Source: CAWAND01 sp963797485 (GTDB taxonomy: Bacteria > Chloroflexota > Anaerolineae > Anaerolineales > E44-bin32). Taken from it: 64,000 nt of DNA. The stretch is taken from assembly GCA_963797485.1 (NCBI GenBank), contig CAWCPF010000002.1, forward strand, positions 558,001 to 622,000, read 5' to 3'. Shown here in pieces: positions 1-9,285 of this stretch; the stretch's first letter is position 1; each line of letters begins with the position of its first letter. A model generated the notes under the pieces. It saw nothing but the letters and a program-made list of their open reading frames with translations, was not told where the DNA came from and made no database searches. The position numbers and the translations under genes were made by a program.

Positions 1-894
1 AGCATCTGGTCGAAGGTCAGGTTGGTCCGCACACCGGCGGCCAGCTCTTGATACAGGGCCGGAGCCTTGGTCACCAGCGTCGGGATCATGTTCTTGCCCA
101 GGATCCGGTCTCGCACAGCCAGGGCGACCTGCTGCTGGCGCTGGGCGCGATCGAAATCCCCGCCCTCGGACTTGCGGACGCGGGCATAGGCAAGCGCATC
201 GGCACCGTTGAGATGAGTTCCTTTGCCTCCAAACAGCAGATGGCTTTCGTGGCCGATCGGCGAAATCTTGATCGTCTCGGAGATATAGACGTCGATCCCG
301 CCAATCTCGTCGATCATCTCCTCAAAAGAGTGGAAATCGATCACGGCATAGTACTGGATCGGGACCCCGATGAAGCCTTCGACTGTCTTCATCGCCAGGC
401 CCGGTCCCCCTCCCGGCAGCTTGTAGGTTTCGCCCAGGAAATAGGCCGTGTTGATGCGGTTGTGTTCGAAGCCTGGGATGTCGACCCAAAGGTCTCGCGG
501 GATCGAAAGCATGCCCGCCGTGTGTGTCACTGGATCGATGGTCACCAGCATCATCGAATCGGTGCGTGGCGGACCGTCGCCGGTGAGCCAATCCCGGTAG
601 TCTAGGCCCATGAGCAAAATGGTGATTTCGGTCCGTCCCGTCCCAGGGTTTGGCCACTTCGTCCAACGGGGCGATGGTGGGTGTGACCCCCGGCGCGCTG
701 GTGGGTCCGGCGCCGGAAGGGCCGAGACTGAAAGAAGGGAAGCCGGTGCCGTTCCAGGAGGCGGCCAGTCCACGGACGGTGCTGAAGATCAAAGCGCCCG
801 AAAGCGCCGCAGCCAGGGTGAAGGCGGCAGCCAACCCCCAGACCAGCCGGTCCGGGAAACTTCGATCTCGGCGATTTACTCTTACGCTTCGCAT
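1..894 (-). CDS. LytR-CpsA-Psr (LCP) family protein, 3' end outside window, one frame break
   Basis: LCP proteins attach anionic polymers to peptidoglycan or wall glycans outside the cytoplasmic membrane. The N-terminus has a short basic stretch and one membrane segment at about residues 18-40, then a Pro/Thr/Ser-rich linker. The LCP core follows, with ILLMGLDYRDW, RTDSMMLVTIDP, SIPRDLWVDIPGF and, further on, DALAYARVRK and DFDRAQRQQQ, all typical of the family. The frame breaks at about 626-628: one extra A in the coding-strand AAA run separates WDGTDR from ITILLMGLDY. Removing one base restores a continuous protein, so I read it as an indel error rather than decay. The coding region continues past base 1, so the C-terminus is not visible. 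ATG at 894 is chosen because it gives the basic N-terminus just before the membrane helix; its ribosome site is weak. Confidence 0.85.
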
Positions 895-949
895 ACCTGG
901 GTCTTGTCAGCCTTCGATGCCTCGAGCCGGGCAAACGCGGCGGATTATA

Positions 950-2854
950 TCATGCGCCCTCATCGGGCCTCGCCAGACGCTCCCAAGTGGCCAATTCCTG
1001 GTCAAGGTTTTCCTTGACTGTGACGTACTGCTCCCCCAGGCGGGTGATCTCGGCCACGTCTCCCGCGGCCGCCTCAATGCCCGCCGCCAGGAGGGTGAGC
1101 TCGGATTTAAGCTCTTGAATTCGGGCTTCAATATGTTCCAGGCGGCGGGCTTCTCCAGGCGGCTTGGGGTGCCTGGCGAGTTGCCGCGGCTTGGGAGGCT
1201 TGGAACGGCTGTCCGGGGGTTCTGCCCGCTCGGGGCCCGCCAAGAAACTCTGGTAGTCACCCAGATGCACTTCCATGCGCGTTTCGCCTTTGGACACCGA
1301 CCAAATCTGGGTGGCCAGGGCGTCGATCAGGTAGCGGTCGTGCGAGACCAGCAGGATCGTGCCCGGGTAGGAAGCCAGCGCAGACTGCAGCACCTCCTGA
1401 GAAGGCAGATCGAGGTGATTGGTTGGCTCGTCCAGCAGAAGCAGGTTGGCTTCCTGCTGAGCCAGCCGGGCCAGCACCAAGCGGCCCCGCTCGCCGCCCG
1501 ACAAACTGGCCACACTGGCCTCGACTTTGTCAGCGGTGAACAGAAATTGGGCCAGGACATCTCGGGCCCGGGCGATGCTTTGATCGGATGAAACTCTCAG
1601 GAAAGACTGCAGGACGGTGTCATCCGGGTCAAGGCCCTCGTGCGCCTGAGCAAAGTAGGCGATCTGGACCGCTGACCCCTGAAAGACCTCTCCTCTCCAG
1701 GGTTCGATTTCACCTACCAGGGTCCTGAGCAAGGTCGTTTTGCCGACCCCGTTGGGGCCGATCAGCGCGGCGCACTCGCCGCGCTCGAGTTCCAAATCGG
1801 GCACAACAAACAAGGGCCGATCGCCGTCCGGGTGACGGACGATCAGGCCCTCGGTCCTCAAGACGCGATCTCCCGAACGGCCGACGGCTTCAAATCCCAG
1901 GCGAAGATCGCGGTCGGACTCTGGGCGCTCGATGGCCTCGTCACGCACAAATCGCTCCAGGCGTTTTCGCCTGCCTTGGGCCTGGCGGGTGTTCTGCCCG
2001 GCGATGTTGCGCCGAATGTAGTCTTCCTGACGGGCGATGAAGGCCTGCTGGCGGGCATATTCTTCGGAGTGGAAGGCGGCGCGCTCGGTGCGCTGGTGGG
2101 CATAGCTGGTATAGTTGCCGCGATAAAGTTCCAGCCGCCGGGTGGACAGCTCCGCCACATGGTCGGCCACATGATCAATGAAATAGCGGTCATGCGAGAC
2201 AACCACCAACGCCCCGGGCCAGTCCCTCAGCCAGGCCTCCAGCCAGACCACCGACTCCAGGTCCAGATGATTGGTTGGCTCGTCGAGGAGCAGGAGACCC
2301 GGGTCGCGCAGGATCAACAACGCCAGTTGGGCGCGCGTACGCTCGCCGCCGGAGAGATCATCAATCGAGCGCTGATGGTCATGGCGGTCGAACCCCAAAC
2401 CGGTCAGCACTGCGCTGATTTCAGACCGAAACGTGTAGCCGCCGGCCCTTTCAAAGGCTTCCTGAAGCGGGCCATAGCGATCCAGGGCCGATTCGGCCTG
2501 CTCAGGCCGTGCCATGGCGGCTTCCAGCTCGGCGAGATGGTGTTCCATATCTACCAGGCCCTGCCGGGCGCTCAGGGCCAGATCCCACAGCCGGCGCGTC
2601 GGCGCGCCGGCGGGGCGCGCCGACGCGGCCAACTCCTGGGGCAGATACCCTACCTTGAGATTCTTGACACGGTGGATCTCACCGCTGTCAGGCCGCTCGA
2701 CACCGGCCAGTAGCCTCAGCAGCGTGGTCTTTCCGACGCCATTGGGGCCCACCAGGGCCACTCTCGCCTGATGGGGGAGGCTGATGGAAATGCCGTCCAG
2801 AACATCAACGGCACCATAGGATTTCGACAGGTTGCGGGCGTCGAGCAGGGACAT
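950..2854 (-). CDS. ABC-F family ATP-binding protein (Uup/EttA-like), 634 aa
   Basis: Soluble ABC-F proteins carry two ATPase domains and act on ribosomes or in antibiotic protection; there are no membrane segments here. Domain 1 has Walker A GPNGVGKTT, signature LSGGERTRAQ and Walker B LLLLDEPTNHLD with the switch SHDRYFID. Domain 2 repeats these (GPNGVGKTT, LSGGERGRLV, LLLLDEPTNHLD, SHDRYLID). An interdomain linker rich in Arg and Gln and a C-terminal coiled coil of about 70 residues are typical of the Uup branch. The frame stays open to 3181 upstream, but the family N-terminus MSLLDARNLSKSYG begins at ATG 2854; the upstream part is low-complexity read-through. It is transcribed away from the gene at 2968. 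Exact subfamily cannot be settled by eye. Confidence 0.93.
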   Translation of the reverse strand: MSLLDARNLSKSYGAVDVLDGISISLPHQARVALVGPNGVGKTTLLRLLAGVERPDSGEIHRVKNLKVGYLPQELAASARPAGAPTRRLWDLALSARQGLVDMEHHLAELEAAMARPEQAESALDRYGPLQEAFERAGGYTFRSEISAVLTGLGFDRHDHQRSIDDLSGGERTRAQLALLILRDPGLLLLDEPTNHLDLESVVWLEAWLRDWPGALVVVSHDRYFIDHVADHVAELSTRRLELYRGNYTSYAHQRTERAAFHSEEYARQQAFIARQEDYIRRNIAGQNTRQAQGRRKRLERFVRDEAIERPESDRDLRLGFEAVGRSGDRVLRTEGLIVRHPDGDRPLFVVPDLELERGECAALIGPNGVGKTTLLRTLVGEIEPWRGEVFQGSAVQIAYFAQAHEGLDPDDTVLQSFLRVSSDQSIARARDVLAQFLFTADKVEASVASLSGGERGRLVLARLAQQEANLLLLDEPTNHLDLPSQEVLQSALASYPGTILLVSHDRYLIDALATQIWSVSKGETRMEVHLGDYQSFLAGPERAEPPDSRSKPPKPRQLARHPKPPGEARRLEHIEARIQELKSELTLLAAGIEAAAGDVAEITRLGEQYVTVKENLDQELATWERLARPDEGA

Positions 2855-2932
2855 GGGATCTCGCGGCGGATTATACACTCCGGTGGGGCCAAGCTCGGAG
2901 CGTCCCGCACGCCAGCCGACCAGGGGCTGGAC

Positions 2933-2938
2933 TATAAT
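2933..2938 (+). promoter_or_regulatory. TATAAT -10 element before the 2968 gene
   Basis: A perfect TATAAT lies 30 bases before the GTG at 2968. No clear -35 is seen 16-18 bases upstream, so this is a tentative promoter for the 2968-selA-M24 run. Confidence 0.35.
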
Positions 2939-2967
2939 GTCGACCACCCCCTGGAGGGCGAAATAAA

Positions 2968-3366
2968 GTGCCCGATCGGCCATCATCTCACCACCCGGAA
3001 CTCTTGATTTCGGCCGTGATCCTGGCGGCCGTGGGATGGCCGGCTCTGTACCTGCTCTTGAATGCCACCCAACCCACCGTAGGACCGCGCTGGCTGTTCT
3101 TCTTCCTTCTGACCCTGGCCGTGACCGGGACGGCGTTGCCCTTTGTATGGGTGCTCCGGCGACGATTTGCCCCGCAGACACCTGTATCTTCCGGCGTTCT
3201 CCTCAGGCAGGGCCTGTGGGTCGGGCTATATGTTGGATTGCTGGTCTGGCTCCAAATCAACCGCAGCCTTGAGCTTTCGTTGGCTCTGCTGCTCGGCCTG
3301 GCCCTGCTGGCTATTGAATGGCTTCTAAGGCTGATGGAACGCAGCAGTTGGAGGCCGGAGGCGTGA
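2968..3366 (+). CDS. Small integral membrane protein, four predicted helices, unknown function
   Basis: I do not recognise a named family. The 132-residue product has four hydrophobic segments, at about residues 13-34, 43-64, 80-97 and 102-122, with short loops and an Arg-rich connection after helix 2 (VLRRRF), suggesting an inner-membrane protein with its N-terminus inside. GTG at 2968 is preceded by GGAGGG at 2953-2958 with good spacing. The stop TGA overlaps the GTG start of selA (GTGA), so the two are translationally coupled. The coupling does not by itself imply a role in selenium metabolism. Confidence 0.7.
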   Translation: MPDRPSSHHPELLISAVILAAVGWPALYLLLNATQPTVGPRWLFFFLLTLAVTGTALPFVWVLRRRFAPQTPVSSGVLLRQGLWVGLYVGLLVWLQINRSLELSLALLLGLALLAIEWLLRLMERSSWRPEA

Positions 3367-4733
3367 GCCAGAGGGACCTGCCCTCGGTTGACCGGCTGCT
3401 CAAAGAGCCTCAGATGCAGGCGTTGGTGGCACGCTACGGGCGCTGGCTGACTCTCCAGGCATTGCGCGATTGTCTGGACTCCGCCCGCCGGTCGGCTCGC
3501 GACGGCGACCGCTCCCGTCCAACCTCGGCATGGACCGAGTGTGTCTCCCAACGTTTGACGCGCTGGCTGGCGCCCAGTTTGAGGCCGGTCGTGAATGCCA
3601 CCGGCGTGATCCTGCACACCAATCTGGGGCGCGCCCCGTTGAGCGAGGCCGCCCAGGCCGCGGTCCGGCAGGTTGCCTCCGGCTACACATCGCTCGAGTT
3701 CGATCTGGACAATGGCGAACGCGGCCAGCGGCAGGCCCATGTGGAGTCGCTCCTGATCCGTCTGACCGGTGCCGAGGCCGGCATGGTGGTCAACAACAAC
3801 GCCGCGGCGGTGCTCCTGGGTTTGACCGCCCTGGCGCACGGGCGGCAGGCGCTGATCTCGCGTTCCCAGCTCGTGGAGATCGGGGGAGGATTTCGAGTGC
3901 CGGAGGTAATGGCTCAATCCGGCGCCGAGGTGGTTGAAGTCGGAACGACCAATCGCACCCATCTGCATGACTTTGAGCACGCCATGGGGGACGAAGCGGC
4001 ACTCATCGTTAGGGCCCATCATTCCAACTTCCGTCTCACGGGGTTTACAGCTGAACCCAGCCTGCAGGAACTCATCGCACTTGCGGACGCCCACGGGGTT
4101 GCGGTTCTGGACGATCTGGGGTCGGGTGCGGTCTTGGATACGTCGGAGTTTGGCCTTGGCCACGAGCCCATGGTGCAAGAATCGCTCCTCGCCGGGGCAA
4201 GCCTGGTGACCTTCTCCGGCGACAAGCTGCTGGGAGGTCCTCAGGCCGGGCTGATCGTCGGCAAGGAGACGGAGGTCGCCAAACTCAGAAAACACCCGTT
4301 GGCTCGGGCCGTTCGGCCCGACAAGTTATGCCTGGCGGCTCTAGGCCCGACTTTGGAACACTACCTGCGCGGCGAGGCGGTCGAGCGCATCCCAGTCTGG
4401 CAAATGATCAGCCGTCCACCGGAGGCCATCCGAACGACGGCCCAGAAATGGGCCAATGAGCTCGGACAGGGGAAGGTCATCGAGGGCCAGTCGACCGTCG
4501 GCGGCGGCAGCCTGCCCGAGGAAACGCTTCCAACATGGGTCCTGACTCTGGACACCGCCCATCCGCAGGCCTTCCTTGCCGCGCTTCGGAGTCATGACCC
4601 GCCCGTCATCGCCCGTGTCAGCCAAGAGCAGGTTTGCTTGGACCCGAGGACCGTGTCGCCCGGAGAGGAGCATCTCGTGCTGGCCGCTGTGCAGATGGCG
4701 CTCGCCGAGAGGGCGGAGACTCTTCCGGAATAG
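3363..4733 (+). CDS. selA: L-seryl-tRNA(Sec) selenium transferase
   Basis: SelA is the PLP enzyme that converts seryl-tRNA(Sec) to selenocysteinyl-tRNA(Sec) using selenophosphate. The 456-residue length fits the family (about 460). Visible landmarks are the N-terminal PSVDRLLKEP segment, VVNATGVILHTNLGRAPLS, VVNNNAAAVLLGL, the turn VLDDLGSGAVLDT, and the PLP-lysine motif TFSGDKLLGGPQAGLIVGK. The next segment, HPLARAVRPDKLCLAALG, is also diagnostic. I choose GTG at 3363 because it has a strong GGAGG site at 3353-3359 and overlaps the previous stop; an upstream ATG in frame (3318) lies inside that gene. selB, selC and selD are not in the window, so use of selenocysteine is only implied. Confidence 0.95.
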   Translation: MSQRDLPSVDRLLKEPQMQALVARYGRWLTLQALRDCLDSARRSARDGDRSRPTSAWTECVSQRLTRWLAPSLRPVVNATGVILHTNLGRAPLSEAAQAAVRQVASGYTSLEFDLDNGERGQRQAHVESLLIRLTGAEAGMVVNNNAAAVLLGLTALAHGRQALISRSQLVEIGGGFRVPEVMAQSGAEVVEVGTTNRTHLHDFEHAMGDEAALIVRAHHSNFRLTGFTAEPSLQELIALADAHGVAVLDDLGSGAVLDTSEFGLGHEPMVQESLLAGASLVTFSGDKLLGGPQAGLIVGKETEVAKLRKHPLARAVRPDKLCLAALGPTLEHYLRGEAVERIPVWQMISRPPEAIRTTAQKWANELGQGKVIEGQSTVGGGSLPEETLPTWVLTLDTAHPQAFLAALRSHDPPVIARVSQEQVCLDPRTVSPGEEHLVLAAVQMALAERAETLPE

Positions 4734-4758
4734 CCACCGCCTCGACCGAGGAGGTCTT

Positions 4759-5997
4759 GTGAAAGCCGATATCGATGGCTTGATGCGAGACATGGGGATC
4801 GATGCTTTGCTGGTGATCGGCCCTGGCCAGCACAATCCCTTTATGACCTATATGGTGGGGCCGGCGCATCTGACTGAAGCCCTGCTGGTCAAGAAAGCGG
4901 GTGCCGCGCCTGTGCTGGTCCACCGCAGCATGGAACGCGATGAAGCCGCCCGATCCGGGCTGGATTTGATCAACGTGGAGCATTTTGACCGGGCCAAGGC
5001 GATGGTTGAAGCCAAGGGGGATGGGCGCCTCATCAAGGCGGCCCGGTGGGCCGACATCCTGAAGGAGCTCGATGTTCGCGGCCGCGTGGCCGTCTACGGC
5101 CGGATAGAGCTGGCCAGCGGTTTCCCGCTGCTGATGCAGCTCCGCGACCAGCTCCCCGACATTGAATGGGCAGCCGAGGCGGATGACGCCGGAGTGCTGT
5201 ATCAGGCGCGGGTCACCAAAGATCGCCATGAACTGGACCGCATCCAGCACATGGGCCGGCTTACGACCGAGGTGGCCGGGGAAATCGCCGAGTTCCTGGG
5301 CGCCCAGCGCGCCGCCGGCGAGATCCTGGTCGACACAGCCGGCGAGGCGATCACCATCGGCCAAGTCAAGAATCGCATTCGCCGGCTGGTGGCGGAGCGC
5401 AGGGGCGAGTGCCCAAGCGGCCTGATCCTGGCCGCGGGCCGGGATGCGGCCGTCCCTCACAGCGCCGGCAACGACTCCCAACCGATCCCCATCGGCCAGA
5501 CGATCATCTTGGATCTCTACCCCGCCGAGGCCGGCGGCGGGTACTACTACGATTTCACCCGAACCCTGTGCCTGGGACGGACATCTGAAGCCATTCAAGC
5601 CATCTATCAGGACGTTTTGGATACCTATGAGAAGATGCTTCCAGCCTTCGAGGTCGGGACGCAGACGGCGACCTACCAGATCGAGGCGTGCGAGCAGTTT
5701 GAGTCCCTTGGCCATCCAAGCCTGCTAAGCGACAGCATGACCGAATCGGGCTATGTTCACGGGCTGGGACATGGGCTGGGGCTTTCGGTTCACGAACCGC
5801 CGTGGTTCCGTAACCAGGGCGACGGTTCGCTCCCCCTCCAGCCGGGGATGGTGTTCACGTTTGAACCCGGCCTATACTATCCCGAGCGCGGCATGGGCGT
5901 CCGGCTGGAAGATACCCTGGTGGTCGAGGCCGATGGTCGTGTCCATACAATCGTCGACTACCCCAAAGATCTGGTCATCCCGGTATCCGGCGCCTGA
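4759..5997 (+). CDS. M24 family Xaa-Pro aminopeptidase-like metallopeptidase
   Basis: A cytoplasmic pita-bread dimetal peptidase of the aminopeptidase P/prolidase type, 412 aa. An N-terminal creatinase-like domain (residues 1-150) precedes the catalytic domain. All five expected metal ligands are visible in order: Asp in ILDLYP, Asp in YYYDFTRT, His in HGLGHGLGLSVHE, Glu in FTFEPGLYY and Glu in GVRLEDT. GTG at 4759 is chosen because it follows a GAGGAGG site at 4748-4754; the longer open frame upstream runs inside selA. It starts 25 bases after selA, so it is probably co-transcribed. Dipeptidase (Xaa-Pro) and aminopeptidase P activities cannot be told apart from the sequence alone. Confidence 0.9.
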   Translation: MKADIDGLMRDMGIDALLVIGPGQHNPFMTYMVGPAHLTEALLVKKAGAAPVLVHRSMERDEAARSGLDLINVEHFDRAKAMVEAKGDGRLIKAARWADILKELDVRGRVAVYGRIELASGFPLLMQLRDQLPDIEWAAEADDAGVLYQARVTKDRHELDRIQHMGRLTTEVAGEIAEFLGAQRAAGEILVDTAGEAITIGQVKNRIRRLVAERRGECPSGLILAAGRDAAVPHSAGNDSQPIPIGQTIILDLYPAEAGGGYYYDFTRTLCLGRTSEAIQAIYQDVLDTYEKMLPAFEVGTQTATYQIEACEQFESLGHPSLLSDSMTESGYVHGLGHGLGLSVHEPPWFRNQGDGSLPLQPGMVFTFEPGLYYPERGMGVRLEDTLVVEADGRVHTIVDYPKDLVIPVSGA

Positions 5998-6015
5998 GGT
6001 CAAAGCTTCCTAAAC

Positions 6016-7074
6016 ATGACCACCTCCACCCGGATTTTAGGAATAGAGACTTCTTGTGATGAGACGGCAGCCGCGGTGGTGGAAAACGGCCGCCAGATTG
6101 TCAGCCGCGCCGTGGCGTCTCAGGCCGAAATGCACGCCCGGTTCGGGGGAGTGTTTCCCGAACTCGCCTCCAGAGTGCATATCGAGACTATTTACGCCAT
6201 CGTCGACACTGTCCTGGCGGACGCCCATGTCGGGCTCGAAGCCATCGACGCTATCGCCGTCACGCGTGGCCCGGGGCTGGCCGGTTCGCTGGTTGTGGGC
6301 ATGAACATGGCCAAGGGGCTGGCATTGGCCTCGGGGCTGCCGCTGCTGGGCATCAACCATCTCGAAGGCCATGTGTACTCGATCTGGTTGTCAGAAGATG
6401 GCCGCGAGCCCGAGTTTCCGTTGCTGGCGTTGATCGTCTCCGGGGGCCACACCGAGCTCATCCTGATGAAGGGCCACCTGACCTACGAGCGACTGGGGGG
6501 GACTTTGGACGATGCCGCCGGAGAAGCCTTTGACAAGATATCCCGGTTGCTCGGATTGGGCTATCCGGGTGGTCCGGCGATCCAGTCGGCGGCCGAGGGC
6601 GGCAATCCAGAGGCCTACACGTTTCCACGGGCGTGGCTGGAAGGCACGTGGGATTTCTCGTTTAGCGGCCTCAAGACGGCGGTCTTGCGCGAAGTGCGCC
6701 GGGTCGAGCCGGACCTGAAGGCCGGCATCGAAGCGCCCCGACCCGGCCTGCCCATCAGCGACCTGGCGGCTTCGTTCCAAGACGCCGTTGTCGACGTCCT
6801 GGTCGGCAAGACGCTTGCCGCCGCCAGACAGTTCAACGCGTCGGGAATCCTGCTGGCTGGCGGTGTGGCCGCAAATCAGGCGCTCCGGGCTAGCCTAGAG
6901 GAGAATCCAGATTTCCCTGTCTTCGTCCCGGCTCTCGATCTGTGCACCGATAACGCCGCCATGATCGCCGCCGTCGGGCACCGCCGATTTGTCGCCGGCC
7001 AACGCGATGCCCTTGATATGGATGTCATGCCCACCTGGCCGCTGGCCGGTCGAACCTCCCTATCCCCCGCTTAG
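6016..7074 (+). CDS. tsaD: tRNA N6-adenosine threonylcarbamoyltransferase
   Basis: TsaD transfers the threonylcarbamoyl group to A37 of ANN-decoding tRNAs, with TsaB, TsaC and TsaE. The 352-residue protein starts ILGIETSCDETAAAVVENG, the family hallmark. It has the metal-binding HLEGHVYS motif, LALIVSGGHTEL, GEAFDKISRLLGLGYPGG, DFSFSGLKTAVLR and the C-terminal LLAGGVAANQALR and FCTDN-like LCTDNAAMIA motifs. ATG at 6016 lies 18 bases after the upstream stop. Its end overlaps the end of the convergent phospholipase D-like gene by four bases, leaving no room for a shared terminator. Confidence 0.96.
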   Translation: MTTSTRILGIETSCDETAAAVVENGRQIVSRAVASQAEMHARFGGVFPELASRVHIETIYAIVDTVLADAHVGLEAIDAIAVTRGPGLAGSLVVGMNMAKGLALASGLPLLGINHLEGHVYSIWLSEDGREPEFPLLALIVSGGHTELILMKGHLTYERLGGTLDDAAGEAFDKISRLLGLGYPGGPAIQSAAEGGNPEAYTFPRAWLEGTWDFSFSGLKTAVLREVRRVEPDLKAGIEAPRPGLPISDLAASFQDAVVDVLVGKTLAAARQFNASGILLAGGVAANQALRASLEENPDFPVFVPALDLCTDNAAMIAAVGHRRFVAGQRDALDMDVMPTWPLAGRTSLSPA

Positions 7075-8162
7075 GGCAGGGCGTCGGCGTACAGCCGCTC
7101 GAATTCGTCTTCGAACCACTCCGCGACCGCCTTTGATCGGATGACGACCAGATTCTCGTCGTTGGTGGTCTCGGCGCTCAGACTGAAGTTGTAGGATCCG
7201 GTGATCACGATCGAGCGGTCGATGATGATCACCTTGTCGTGCAGCAGGCCCGGGTTGCCATCCAGCCGAACATCCACCCCGGCGTTTCTTAGAGGGTCGT
7301 ATTGGCTCCCCAGGCTGTTCACCTGATCGGCCTCCATGACGCCGCGCACGTTGACTCCGGCCTGTACTCGCTCGGCCAACGCTTGGGCGATGGCGGAAGA
7401 TGTGAAGGAAAAAGCCAGGAATTCAATCTGGTCACGAGCGGAGGCCACTGCCGCCGTCACGGCCTGGGCGGGATGGTCATCCGGCGCAAAGTAAATCTCG
7501 ACGCGCCCGCCCGCGATGGCGAGCGGCAATCGGTCAGGGTCTTCGAGCGACAGCGCGCTGAAGCGGTCCTGGACAAACATCTCATCGAACTCGTGAGTGT
7601 ACAGGTCGGAGGCCGCCGCTGAATGCAGGTGCACCAGATTGTTGTTGTTGTCGAACACGCCATGCCGGGTGAAGTTCATCGAGCCGGTCCAGACATCCGT
7701 GTGATCGACGACCATGAACTTGTCGTGCATCAGGGAAGGGCGGCCGTCCAGCACGATGGGCACACCCGAGGCTTCAAGCTGGGAAAGGCTGCCGTCCGCG
7801 GCCTGGTCGCTCTCAGCCACGATCCGCACCAAGACTTCGCGGTCCGCGGCAGCCAGCAGCGCCTCGGCCATGGGCTGGAGATCGAGCTCATACGCGGCTA
7901 AGTCGATGGAGCTCGCCGCCTGGCCCACGGCGCGGTCCAACGCATCCATGGGCGCTGCGGCTTCAGACTTATCCGCCTGCGGTCGAGTGAAGTAGACGGT
8001 GATATCGCCTGCTTGGCCGTACCCTGGCGCACCCACCGGGGGCCGGGCGTTGCTGGCCCTGAAAGCCACAAGCAGGCCAATCAGGCCCACCAGGACCAGC
8101 CAACCAACTGCCTGGCTCCCCCGCCGACGCCAGCGCGCCTCGCCTCCCCCCATGCCGGACAT
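7071..8162 (-). CDS. Phospholipase D-like (HKD) protein, membrane-anchored
   Basis: A 363-residue protein with an N-terminal membrane anchor (about residues 19-38, AVGWLVLVGLIGLLVAF) and two PLD repeats facing outside. Repeat 1 has MHDKFMVVDHTDVWTGSMNF and repeat 2 has LHDKVIIIDRSIVITGSYNF. Each gives H, K and D of the HxKx4D active site in the variant form HDKx4D seen in nuclease-like PLD proteins, followed by the GS and N positions. The family includes nucleases, cardiolipin synthases and phospholipases; the short spacing and single anchor look more like an exported nuclease or lipase than cardiolipin synthase. Substrate is unknown. It faces tsaD and sits just downstream of pyrD on the same strand, about 55 bases away. 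Confidence 0.85.
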   Translation of the reverse strand: MSGMGGGEARWRRRGSQAVGWLVLVGLIGLLVAFRASNARPPVGAPGYGQAGDITVYFTRPQADKSEAAAPMDALDRAVGQAASSIDLAAYELDLQPMAEALLAAADREVLVRIVAESDQAADGSLSQLEASGVPIVLDGRPSLMHDKFMVVDHTDVWTGSMNFTRHGVFDNNNNLVHLHSAAASDLYTHEFDEMFVQDRFSALSLEDPDRLPLAIAGGRVEIYFAPDDHPAQAVTAAVASARDQIEFLAFSFTSSAIAQALAERVQAGVNVRGVMEADQVNSLGSQYDPLRNAGVDVRLDGNPGLLHDKVIIIDRSIVITGSYNFSLSAETTNDENLVVIRSKAVAEWFEDEFERLYADALP

Positions 8163-8216
8163 AGCATCCCCCTTGAACGTAGAGTGTGCGCCGGTCCGGG
8201 ACCTGGAGGGCTGCTT

Positions 8217-9194
8217 TCAGCCGGTGAGGCTGAGCTGCCTGAGGATGGCAGATGGCAAACCAGGGCCCTTGAAGACCAGGCCTGTATAAACCTGGACCAA
8301 ATCCGCTCCGGAGTCAAGCATCTCCTGGGCGCGCGAAGGCGAATCGACACCTCCGACTCCGATGATGCACATGGCCTGGCCAGCCCAAGTCCGAATGAGC
8401 TCGACCCACTCACGCGAGCGCGGCCAAAGCGGATGTCCGCTCAGCCCGCCCTCCTGCGTCTGGTGTGGCGAACTCAATCCATCCCGGCGCCGGGTCGTGT
8501 TCACAGCGACGATGGCATCCATCCCGAGATCGACACACGTGCCCACTGCGGCTTCCATGTCGGCGCGTGTGAGATCGGGAGACAGCTTGAGAGCCATGGG
8601 CAGACGCCTGGCTCGTTTCACACACAATTCGTCTCGGAGCTGGATGGCTGTGGCCAGCAGCGCTTGAAGCCGCCTGCCGGTCTGCAAGCTGCGCAGCCCG
8701 GGTGTGTTGGGCGAGGACAGGTTGATGGTCACGAAGTCGGCCACTCCATGCACGGCTCGCAGCAGACATGCGTAGTCATCGGCAGCCTGGTCCAGCGGGG
8801 TCGCCGCCCCGACACCAAGATTGACTCCCACAATAAGACTTCCGCGCCGGGCCCGGGATAATCGCCGTACCAGGTGCTCTACGCCTCGGTTGGGGAAGCC
8901 CATACGATTGATCAGGGCCTGTTCGGTCTCAAGCCTGAAGATCCGCGGACGGCCCCGTCCGGCTTGAGGCGTGGGGGTGACGGCCCCGAATTCGATGTGA
9001 CCGAACCCCAGGCTAGCCAGGCCGGTCAGCGCCAGCCCGTCTTTGTCATATCCGGCCGCCAGGCCGATGGGATTCTGAAAATCCAGGCCCATGGCCCGCA
9101 TCTTGAGGCCAGGCGTGGGACGACCAAAGGCGTGCTGGAGCCAGGATCGGGTTGCGGGGAACCATCCGGCCAGCCGCAGCAAACCCAGCGTCAT
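8217..9194 (-). CDS. pyrD: Dihydroorotate dehydrogenase, class 2 (quinone-linked); true start probably upstream
   Basis: PyrD oxidises dihydroorotate to orotate with membrane quinone. Visible motifs are NPIGLAAGYDKDG, GFGHIEFGAVTP, INRMGFPNRG, the catalytic-Ser segment NLSSPNTPGL, MALKLSPDLT, VAVNTTRRRDGL and IIGVGGVDS. Ser rather than Cys as the base marks class 2. The first ATG in frame is 9194, but the frame stays open upstream and encodes LSYALLRRLLFRLDPERAH, which is the usual class 2 membrane-associating N-terminus. No ATG, GTG or TTG precedes it; the only candidates are CTG at 9254 or ATA at 9263, close behind the EamA stop at 9286. Either a rare start codon or a base error is present. 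Confidence 0.92.
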   Translation of the reverse strand: MTLGLLRLAGWFPATRSWLQHAFGRPTPGLKMRAMGLDFQNPIGLAAGYDKDGLALTGLASLGFGHIEFGAVTPTPQAGRGRPRIFRLETEQALINRMGFPNRGVEHLVRRLSRARRGSLIVGVNLGVGAATPLDQAADDYACLLRAVHGVADFVTINLSSPNTPGLRSLQTGRRLQALLATAIQLRDELCVKRARRLPMALKLSPDLTRADMEAAVGTCVDLGMDAIVAVNTTRRRDGLSSPHQTQEGGLSGHPLWPRSREWVELIRTWAGQAMCIIGVGGVDSPSRAQEMLDSGADLVQVYTGLVFKGPGLPSAILRQLSLTG

Positions 9195-9285
9195 TTGGTG
9201 GGCGCGCTCGGGATCGAGGCGGAAGAGCAGCCGGCGGAGCAGCGCGTACGACAGCCCGCCTATGGCGCCCGCCCCTGCGTCGGGC

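Noticed and set aside
48..605. Plus-strand open frame of 185 codons at the window start
   Set aside because: It is opposite the LCP gene, whose motifs are clear; the plus-strand translation has none.
2988..4295. Minus-strand open frame of 435 codons over the membrane protein and selA
   Set aside because: selA is unmistakable on the other strand; the antisense protein has no recognisable domain.
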